Of a stretch of 13,754 nt of DNA, positions 7,225-13,754 are shown piece after piece (the stretch's first letter is position 1; every line of letters begins with the position of its first letter). Source of the stretch: Cephalothrix simula (Eukaryota > Nemertea > Palaeonemertea > Archinemertea > Cephalotrichidae); the NCBI GenBank assembly GCA_035591015.1, contig JAXIUW010108893.1, positions 1 through 13,754 of the forward strand. The letters run 5' to 3'. The notes under the pieces were generated by a model that worked only from the letters and a program-made list of their open reading frames with translations, searched no databases and was not told the origin of the DNA. The translations under genes were made by a program, and so were the position numbers.

Positions 7225-7474
7225 CTACTAGCAATAAAATCGATCGTTCGTTAAAGTTTTCAATAAATATGGCTTAACAGCGATCGATTTTCGGCTATAT
7301 TCGAAGAGTAGAATGGATCAACGGGCTAGGAGAGGCGCAAAAAATGATAATTTTAAAATCAAGATTTTTTATAGAAAGGAATGGCAGATGTTTATGGGAT
7401 GGGTATATATGGAAATATGAGATTTCAAATGATCAGAATTAGAAAACAGAACACCAGTCACTTCACTAAAAGTG
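7071..7474. repeat. Long palindrome: head-to-head duplication of a gene fragment
   Basis: The left arm (7071-7246) and right arm (7281-7474) are inverted copies around a 34-base spacer. The inner ends are perfect (AAAATCGATCG with CGATCGATTTT). The outer 97 bases (from ATCAA to GAACAC) match at roughly nine in ten positions by eye, and the middle parts align with small gaps. Outside GAACAC the right arm has ten extra bases before the shared TAAAAGTG. Both arms carry the same protein-like frame, read outward from the centre, so the palindrome arose by inverted duplication of part of a coding sequence. A transcript across it would fold into a long hairpin. Confidence 0.85.
7278..7442 (+). pseudogene. 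Decayed FLYWCH-like fragment, right copy
   Basis: The + strand is open from 7278 to a TAG at 7440-7442 (54 codons). It reads EWINGLGEAQKMIILKS, then RFFIERNGRCLWDGYIWK and ISNDQN, then the stop, followed by KTEH in the same frame. It aligns residue by residue with the left copy (DEFIGLHVEEVKKSLKS, then IYFIEKNGRYLCDGYVWK). Changes are spread over all codon positions, and the stop replaces the leucine codon of the other copy, so it does not look constrained. The C..H half of the domain is not present beyond the palindrome. Confidence 0.4.
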
Positions 7475-7733
7475 ACTAAATTTGTAGTTTGATGGGAAAA
7501 AATTGAGTTTTTCTCTGTTCAAATAGCCTTTTGTTTTAATTTGCCACCAATTTTAGTGATTGCCTGAACTATGTTTTAATTTGCCTGAACTCTGTCTCCA
7601 TTTTAATCGGCCAGGGCCAGACGAACTGTGGTTCAGTCATATCTATGATAGTGATCAATACCAGGAACTTAGCCTTTGAAAATACTAAAGCATTGATGAA
7701 TTCGATGATTCACAGATAACCCAACGAAGTTCC
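7475..7733. other. No gene; small local duplication
   Basis: TGTTTTAATTTGCC appears near 7532 and again near 7572 (first copy with TTTTGT before it), and TTGCCTGAACT twice between 7560 and 7592. The rest shows nothing recognisable. Confidence 0.4.
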
Positions 7734-7893
7734 GTTCTATAGTCACCATTGCTGGCGAAAATATTCGCCAGCGATCAGACATGAGAGCGCAGGAACCTAA
7801 CATTTTTATTCAATAGACAATATGACAAAGCTTCGGTGCTCTGATATCTGATCGCAGGCGAATATTTTCGACAGCGATGGTGACTCCAGAACA
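7734..7893. mobile_element. Compact foldback element of about 160 bp
   Basis: Bases 7734-7786 and 7838-7893 are inverted copies with few mismatches. Read inward, both begin GTTCT(A/G)(T/G)AGTCACCAT, then GCTG, CGAAAATATTCGCC, GCGATCAGA, and end in AGAGC. Within the left arm GCTGGCGAA and TTCGCCAGC make a 9-bp hairpin around AATA (7751-7772). The right arm carries one change in each half of that stem. The loop between arms is about 50 bases of AT-rich sequence. No coding capacity and no certain target duplication are seen. Confidence 0.8.
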
Positions 7894-8693
7894 GCCTTTA
7901 CTTACATTGTACAATGTCAAAATTTCTAGCGATGGGAACTCTATATGGTCCTTAACAGGTTAAGCATTGATTGGAAAATAATATTGTTAGTGCTTTTTCA
8001 TCTATGAAATAAAAAAAGAAACCTTATTCATTTTCGAAAACCAAAAAAACTTATACAGCAGTCTTGCACGAAAAATACTCACTTAATTAGCAAAAATAAT
8101 CGTAATCAAATTATTCTTACAATTTCCCCTGTCTTAATGAAGAATTACAAATTGCACCTTCGGGGGAGGTGTAATCAAACATAACACGTAGTTAACAGAA
8201 ATCAAAATTAGTAAAAATACTACAATAAATGAAGGTAATTTATTTCTTATCATTGCCCTTCATATCTAAAGGAAAGAACAGAGGACAGTCAAGGGATTTG
8301 GAACTCATCAGACTAAAAAGACTTTAGTTGACTCAGTAAAAGTAAACTTATCTCAGAACCATCTTGATTTGGTAACCCTCATCAAGAATTGGGTACTATT
8401 TATCGCAATTGTAACAAATGATTTACGGACCAATATAAAATTGAGACACAAAATTGGATACGTTCAGGAATGACACATTTAATATAAAGACCTTTATGCC
8501 TGAATGCCCTTTTTATGCCTGATAAGAAGCCAGATCATAAATGTATCCATCATGTGGATACTAAATGTTTAGAATTTCAAAGATCCAAGCGAATACATAA
8601 CTAGATGGAAATAACTAGGACGTAATAGGTATCGGACCAGGGGGGGAGGTTGTCAGACAACTTCAGACACCTAGCCTCAGATTGTTGAAATCT
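7894..8693. other. AT-rich stretch; one GC-rich hairpin
   Basis: TTGCACCT and AGGTGTAA (8152-8159 with 8167-8174) form an 8-bp stem with one G-T pair around TCGGGGG. No gene is recognised. A GTGAGT match on the minus strand near 8086 lies in pure AT-rich sequence and is not called. Confidence 0.4.
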
Positions 8694-8935
8694 CACCACC
8701 CAAATTATCTGACATTTGGTAAAGTTATCTGCCAAGGAGACCACCCAATTTACCTGACGTAAGATAAAATAAAATGACATCGGCCAATGAGACCACCCAA
8801 TTTACCTAACGTAAGATAAAATAAAATGACACCCACCCCAAATTTTTCGACAAAATTTTCCAGACACTATCTGACGTCCGATAAAATTTTTGGCAAAATT
8901 TGCCGGACACCACCAATTTATTTGACATGTCATTT
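8694..8935. repeat. Degraded tandem repeat with two intact 52-bp units
   Basis: The units at 8731-8782 and 8783-8834 are nearly identical: GCCAA(G/T)GAGACCACCCAAT, TTACCT(G/A)ACGTAAGA, TAAAATAAAATGACA. More decayed units flank them: ACCACCCAAATTATCTGAC near 8695 and CACCACCAATTTATTTGAC near 8907. The array therefore probably covers the whole interval, and the central pair was homogenised or duplicated recently. It has no coding frame. Confidence 0.85.
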
Positions 8936-9984
8936 AATTTTTTTTGGTCGTTGTATCTTTTGATCTAATCACCGATAAATACAAAAAAAACTTCTCTAAC
9001 ATCCCAAAAAGCATTGAGCTGCCCATACCCACCCGGCTTCAATAAAAAAATTCATTTTGAACTTTAAAAATGGTTGAAGTCAGCTATTGGTGTCGAGCCA
9101 AAATATGCATGTTTCGTCTGTTGATTTTAAGGGTAGACCCTCTATGCGGATGAAGTCATTCATTCAAAATTATTCATTTTATTTCTAGGGAATTTTTCAT
9201 TCCAAAAAAACCCTTAAACAAAAACAATTCAAAATCAGTAGACGATAAAGAATAAGACACTTAACTTATCAATAAGATCTGAAGCGTAGACAAAAGAAAA
9301 ATTGATTCAATTAAAATTGAGATCGAACTAATCTAGTACTGTTTACTCAGATTTTCTCAGATTCTTACAAATTTGTGAAAAACCATTTATGTAAATCAAT
9401 TTTGTAACCCGATATTGTGGTTTCTGGACCAAATTTTTATTGCGTCCTTGTCGAGTGGGGCAAAGATTATCCATAATGGTAGATGAAAGAAGGAAATTAA
9501 AAGAGGTACCTTAAAAGTACCCAAGTTGATTTCTGTTAATCTGTTTTACGGAAATACAGAATAGCAAAATAGTAGGGGACGGCGTTTCTTATTGATATAG
9601 GAAAAAATATAGCTTCCGTAATGATAAGCTCTATGATCCAAGGGATATGAAGCGATGAATTTGATGGTGATGCGATATTGATGAAATTTTGCCATCAATA
9701 AAGACATTAAAAGATAGAAAAATGACAGGGATCACCAAAATTATTATCGAAAATATCCTGAAAATCGACAGTAAACCCTGACTAACCACAGCTATCCAAT
9801 ATTTATAGGCTTTTTTACAAAATTAAGACATCACGGGACACTAAAGACGTTCAACTTGCATGTCCCACTTCGTTACAGCTAATCTAGAATAGTAGAACAT
9901 CTGCGGGACAATAATGGACCAAGTATATAGCACACTACCAGTAAGAAGATCACTTTCGGAAAGGGGCACTTGCTCAGTTGCTGG
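8936..9984. other. AT-rich stretch without a recognised gene
   Basis: A short palindrome TCAATT-AA-AATTGA lies at 9307-9320, and a GATG-rich patch near 9650-9700 includes TTGATGG facing CCATCAA. Neither suggests a function. No gene or RNA is seen. Confidence 0.4.
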
Positions 9985-10190
9985 TTTGTTTGTAAACAAG
10001 ACCAAATCGATAGGAGGCACGTAACCACCGATTGCGTTACAGATTAACTGATTAGTTAATGGAAATCAATGACATGCAAATAGTTCGATCTAATCGATCA
10101 GAAGAAACATGCGACTGCATACTGCGTCACTGAACGCACATCTCAGTCACCACCGGTGCCCAGAAACAAGCAAAAAGTCGAAGGTCACAG
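9985..10190. promoter_or_regulatory. Cluster of transcription-factor-like sites
   Basis: Within about 200 bases lie TTTGTTTGTAAACAAG (9985-10000, a forkhead-like core GTAAACA inside the inverted repeat TTGTTT/AAACAA), a perfect POU octamer ATGCAAAT (10074-10081), an AT-rich homeodomain-like stretch GATTAGTTAATGG near 10050, CGATCTAATCGATC near 10087, and GAAGGTCA near 10180 (nuclear-receptor half-site). The DNA has fewer repeats and less A/T than its neighbours. Such density suits an enhancer, but short motifs occur by chance. Confidence 0.25.
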
Positions 10191-10265
10191 CCCCCGAAAA
10201 ACCATGACTGCATGGGGACCGATAATAGATATTTAGCTTAACAGGAAACAATATAAAAAAATCGT

Positions 10266-10345
10266 ACTCACAGTTTTCGAGATATGCGCAGGCGCTGGCG
10301 CAGTCGCAAAAATCGGTATGCGCATGGGTATTTTAAATAGCTAAC
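10266..10345 (-). promoter_or_regulatory. GC-rich patch with TGCGCA sites, possible minus-strand first exon
   Basis: TGCGCAGGCGC and GGCGCA, plus a second TGCGCA 35 bases away, resemble the GC-rich site of NRF1-type (Ewg) factors of broadly active promoters. Read on the minus strand, TATTTAAAATA (10339-10329) is followed by an ATG at 10325-10323, then 18 open codons (MRIPIFATAPAPAHISKT), then a GTGAGT donor at 10271-10266. The TATA-like string is too near the ATG for both to be used as drawn. The patch could be a promoter with a non-coding first exon, or part of an old repeat. Confidence 0.25.
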
Positions 10346-11667
10346 AACGGCATTGCCTCTTTGAGGTCATGTTTCTATAAGTCAATAATACATTATTAGG
10401 GCCTACATCAACTCCTTCACCAATTTTATTGATTTCAAAACTTGAAAAATTTGCGGAGATTTTCGAATTTCCAAACGTCCATCTTTCAAACGGCTGCATT
10501 CGACTGCACTTTTGAGAAAATATCGAAACAATGATTTAGTTCAATTACAGGTTTCTTTTTTATTTGAATTTTACATGAAAATATAATTTCGGATCTTGTC
10601 TATCTTAAAAAGATTTCAGAATGAGTAACCTTTAATAGAACAAATATATCGATAATGAAAAACTGTTGATGGCTTTTATGGACAAGATCCTTTACAAAAG
10701 AAGTGTCTTTTCTTTCTCACGGTTCCCGACGTTACAATCATATTTTTCGACGTTACAATAAGCAAAACATTAAAACACATCAATCTTTTAGTTCATCATG
10801 ATCGATTACGATTTGTGCACAAAAAACATGGGAAAGACATCAAAAAAATCGATCATTTATTTCATTCTTTAAACGACAACTGATGTTTTAGCAAACTGCT
10901 CTGATGTGTCGATTTGTGAAGGAGTAAGATTCTATCACAAATGACTTCTTAATCCAACCAAATCGAAAGGAATCTTCCAACCTGACAGGTCCAATCTTCC
11001 TAGCACCTCAATTAGAGGGTAAACAAGGTAAAGGTTCAAACTTATCAGACTTATCAGCAATTAGACAAATTGACAATTCTGTATTTCCAACGGATGACTC
11101 AAAGCATATAGATAGACACTCTTATAGCCGTAATGTCGTCCAGTGAACCATTCCAGTGCCAAACCAATCCTTTTTCATAATGTGATAATTTAATGGACAA
11201 AATAGTACCAAAAACAATAATAGGCTGTCGGAAAGCCATTTTGCTAGATTAAATTTCATCACGGAAAAAGAGACTAAATAAAGAAGACTACAAAAATATA
11301 ATACAAATGGTGAAAAGAAAAATTCATGCATGTTGAAGCAATTCGAACAATTATAGCAGGAAAATATTGAAGGCTAAAAAGAGAGTAACAATGAGTGTGA
11401 CTAAGAGTAACTTGAACAGAAAAAGATCTAATTTATTCAAGAAAATACACTTGATTTGGACTTGAAACCGGCGAAAAGTATATACACAACTAATGATGAA
11501 TGTGTGATGAAGACTATACTCATGGAAACATTGTTTATACCGTCAGAAATCCAACTCACATTTGGAAAATGAAAAGATGCATTGTTAAATTACAGATTAA
11601 TTACAAATTAAAGCACCATATTATCAAAAAAAATTATATATCAGAAAGTATTGGTAGCAAAACTTCC
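10346..11667. other. AT-rich stretch; one inverted pair and two GATA-like sites
   Basis: ATGATCGATT (10798-10807) and AATCGATCAT (10847-10856) form a perfect 10-bp inverted pair around 39 bases. CTTATCA occurs twice (11041-11047, 11050-11056), giving two GATA-factor-like sites nine bases apart on the minus strand. A hydrophobic minus-strand frame near 11122-11331 is judged accidental. No gene is recognised. Confidence 0.35.
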
Positions 11668-11763
11668 GGGAAATTCCAGGCGTCTAGACTGCCAGAAATT
11701 TTTAATATGGTGTTTTTACAGGAAAATTCCTGGCGTATAAGCTGCCAGGAATTTTCTGTAAAA
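11668..11763. repeat. Two related hairpins in tandem
   Basis: The first (11671-11701) is GGAAATTCCAGGC, a GTCTAGACT loop, and GCCAGAAATTT with two mismatches. The second (11714-11763) pairs a 21-base arm (ending AAAATTCCTGGC) with GCCAGGAATTTTCTGTAAAA, perfect but for one bulged G, around the 9-base loop GTATAAGCT. The two share GGAAA(A)TTCC(A/T)GGCGT and CTGCCAG(A/G)AATTTT and start 52 bases apart, so one arose by duplication of the other. TTTTACAG recurs after them. The second is a tight, nearly perfect stem of small-RNA size. Confidence 0.8.
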
Positions 11764-12036
11764 TTACAACTTTTACAGATTTTTACAGTATAATTTTTCA
11801 GCTGAAATGTAATCATCTCAAATAATATGGCTCTTGGGGATAGTTATAGCGGCTAATCACAGTTAATAAAAAGTCCTTTAAAATTTCACGGTGCTATGAA
11901 AATATTTACAAAAACGTCAAGGTCACCAAAAATATAATAATATTTTCTCATTCATATTTCGGCTTACGGTATGAAATTCAAATTCGGAAAACATGGGAAA
12001 ATATTCACGCCCGGGAAATTCCATCAATATTTAATA
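11764..12036. other. AT-rich stretch, nothing clear
   Basis: CGGGAAATTCCA near 12012 repeats a short piece of the hairpin unit upstream, perhaps a third, decayed copy. No gene is seen. Confidence 0.35.
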
Positions 12037-12129
12037 ATGGGATCGAGAAGAAGAGTTGGTGTAAATCCCACAAGAAAAGTTCAATCGTCTCGACAGCTAA
12101 GTCTAAACTGCGTCAGAAAGCGGAAGTAA
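12037..12129 (+). CDS. Very small basic open frame
   Basis: An ATG in fair context opens 30 codons (MGSRRRVGVNPTRK at the start, LNCVRKRK at the end) before a TAA. The stop lies inside AAGTAAGT, a good splice-donor match with GT at 12126-12127, so an exon ending there in another frame is equally possible: HKKSSIVSTAKSKLRQKAE is open up to that GT. The segment is GC-richer than its flanks. I recognise neither peptide. Confidence 0.2.
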   Translation: MGSRRRVGVNPTRKVQSSRQLSLNCVRKRK

Positions 12130-12956
12130 GTTTTGCAAGTAAGTGAGATCGGCGCTGAGCTGGTTTTTAGTTCAAACTTTAAAGGTTCCATGCTTCAGCA
12201 AGTACCAGAATTACCAGAAATCGCGCAAATCAATCAGAAATAATCAACCTGCGGTAAACTACTAGTAGTTTTTTACTTAGATAACTGGATACTGGAACAA
12301 AGGTGACGCATAATGAATCTGATTTATATGATTTATTATGCAGTATTTCTGGCACTGTGCTTACACTGCACTTAAGATTCACCTCAGAGAGGGTAAGGAA
12401 ACCAGGGTAGTCTAAAATTATGTCTGAAATAAATCTTAAAATCAGGCGCTGGATCTCAGACATGATGGCAAATTCACTTAGAAAAGCTTATAACTTTATA
12501 GCAGTGACTCTGCTCCATCAACAGTTTTCGTGCAATATCAAAAAGATCCAAAATGACATTGGGTTTTTTCAAGCATAACTGGGAATAGAAATTCAACCCA
12601 CTTTACTCAGGCGATGGCACGCATCTACCTATAAAATGTCAGACAGTTCTTGATAATACGATTAAACGTATGACTATATGTTTGGTTCAACTTAAAATGG
12701 ATATAAAAGCAAGAAAAAAGAAAATGCTTCCATAAAGATTAAATAAATTCAAAAACTGTGAAACGAGCTTTCTCGAGCAAGACAAATACGACGTCGTAAA
12801 ACAGAAATATTAAATCTTGCATTTAAATTTTTCCAACTCAACGTGGAAAATAAAAAAAAAAGATAGATTTTATTGAAAATCGATTGCTCCAGTTTGTTTA
12901 AGTTCAACCTTTAACCAAAAATTTTTCATCAAGGTAAAATTAGAGAATTGAACCGA
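12130..12956. other. AT-rich stretch without a recognised gene
   Basis: A minus-strand frame of 77 codons near 12230-12463 shows no motif or good splice pair. The rest has no repeat or RNA signal that I can support. Confidence 0.4.
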
Positions 12957-13277
12957 ATGTGGAATCGAACGCTAACGGTACAAAAGGTCGTTCCGACAGT
13001 GACTACATGTAATAAAAGACCCCAAACGTTCGGGTCATTAGATTCCATTTACAAAGAATTTTCTTTTAGTTTCAAAACAATTAGTATGAACAAATTACAG
13101 TCGTCAATCCCAGATAAAAAGAGAGAAATGACAAATAAGAATTTAATTAGTAGTCGAGAAAAAAGAAATGACGATTACAAGTGTCTTGAATCAAGTTCTA
13201 AAACGAGTTCTAAAGAATCGCAAGAGTCAGTATGTTCCCCTCTTTTAATGAGATGGTTGACATTTGGGTACAAATAA
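12957..13277 (+). CDS. Candidate small protein or 3' coding exon, serine/lysine-rich
   Basis: The first ATG of a + frame open from 12915 lies at 12957 and gives 106 residues to TAA at 13275-13277. The TTG nine bases upstream is not expected to start translation in a eukaryote. The C-terminal half is hydrophilic and rich in S, K and E (SREKRNDDYK, SSSKTSSKESQES) and ends in CSPLLMRWLTFGYK, which looks more like real protein than the other open frames here. There is no signal peptide, membrane segment or family motif. It could be intrinsically disordered. A GTAAGC donor match follows at 13317, after the stop. An AAGGTAAAA donor-like site lies just upstream at about 12931. An open frame this long is unusual but possible by chance in a window this size. 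Confidence 0.3.
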   Translation: MWNRTLTVQKVVPTVTTCNKRPQTFGSLDSIYKEFSFSFKTISMNKLQSSIPDKKREMTNKNLISSREKRNDDYKCLESSSKTSSKESQESVCSPLLMRWLTFGYK

Positions 13278-13597
13278 GCTGATGATCTCAAAGATAATGC
13301 AACGGAATATTTATAGGTAAGCTGCTTCCGGTAGCAAGTACTCAAAAAGGATGTAATTTTGCAAAGAGACTTGAGGTGCGGAAACTATTTTTTATATCAC
13401 AGTCGGTCTGTCAACACGAAAAATACGTTTATGAATATCACAGCTTGGGATAGTCAATAATTCCTGCAGAGAAATCCCATCACAGTAGTAGGACATCATG
13501 CTAAGACAAAACGGAGACTAGAAGATAAAAAGATAAGTGAAGTTATTACTGTGGTCAACACATTTTATTAAAGTATCATTAAGACGGAGGTGTTACA
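13278..13597. other. No gene recognised
   Basis: Apart from the donor-like ATAG/GTAAGC at 13313-13322, nothing stands out. Confidence 0.35.
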
Positions 13598-13754
13598 TTA
13601 CGATAAGTGTTTTGAAGATGACCATTGGGTGATGTCATTATCGTACGGAATCGGGCCCACCGTCGAATGATCTATGACTATCATGTTTACGGCCGCAATT
13701 GGGTTACCGGTTCTATAGCCTTGCAACAAGACGTTTAGAAATTTCTAAAAAACT
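13598..13754. other. GC-richer edge segment, possible truncated exon
   Basis: On the minus strand an AG at 13746-13745 after a T run could open an exon at 13744. The frame from there is open for 48 codons (it includes LLQGYRTGNPIAAVNMIVID and ends ITQWSSSKHLS) to a TAA at 13600-13598. The + strand also has open frames over the same bases, one reading DKCFEDDHWVMSLSYGIGPT and another NRAHRRMIYDYHVYGRNW. The higher G and C content against AT-rich neighbours suggests an exon or a conserved non-coding block cut by the window end. I cannot choose a strand. Confidence 0.25.

Noticed and set aside
8152-8174. Rho-independent terminator
   Set aside because: The hairpin has no following T run, and nothing else in the window is bacterial in style.
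11122-11331. Hydrophobic 69-residue minus frame as a membrane protein
   Set aside because: F- and L-rich translations are expected from the T-rich strand of AT-rich DNA. No start context, conservation or partner supports it.
11500-11816. Opposed frames over the twin hairpins
   Set aside because: Both strands are open only because the inverted repeats mirror each other. The peptides have no motif.
12961-12970. tRNA T-loop-like GTTCGATTCC on the minus strand
   Set aside because: The flanking bases cannot form a T stem, and no acceptor, D or anticodon arms are found around it.

Overview
The window looks like AT-rich, repeat-laden nuclear DNA of a multicellular eukaryote, most likely an arthropod. 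This rests on style: long AT-rich stretches without reading frames, several foldback (inverted-repeat) elements, sequences matching canonical GT splice donors, and no operon-like packing or long open frames. I cannot name the species. No complete gene is visible. The only protein family I can suggest is a decayed FLYWCH-like zinc-finger fragment.

Layout. 1-240 is a GC-richer edge piece that may be an exon or promoter cut by the window start. 241-1228 is AT-rich with no visible gene. 1229-1321 is a short coding-like segment ending at a good splice donor on the + strand. 1697-2231 is a large foldback element with nested hairpins. 3115-3370 is a small element with 29-bp perfect inverted ends bounded by TA. 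3854-3880 is a strong hairpin. 4272-4343 pairs a G run with a C run. 5107-5751 is a second large foldback, rich in GCATGC, whose left arm carries a 24-bp tandem expansion. 6201-6265 folds like a small pre-miRNA. 6550-6717 is coding-like on both strands, with a GTGAGT donor on the minus strand. 7071-7474 is a head-to-head inverted duplication of the FLYWCH-like fragment. 7734-7893 is a compact foldback.

The right part differs. 8694-8935 is a degraded tandem repeat with two near-identical 52-bp copies. 9985-10345 has a cluster of transcription-factor-like motifs followed by a GC-rich, promoter-like patch. 11668-11763 holds two related hairpins in tandem. 12037-12129 and 12957-13277 are weak coding candidates. 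13598-13754 is a GC-richer edge piece open in several frames.

Overall the first 8 kb is a landing zone for foldback elements, while the last 6 kb is more like intronic or intergenic sequence with possible regulatory and exon fragments. Nothing shows the candidate exons belonging to one gene: they lie on both strands. The palindromic FLYWCH-like locus and the GCATGC foldback are the most unusual structures. Either would give a long double-stranded RNA hairpin if transcribed, but there is no evidence here that they are.
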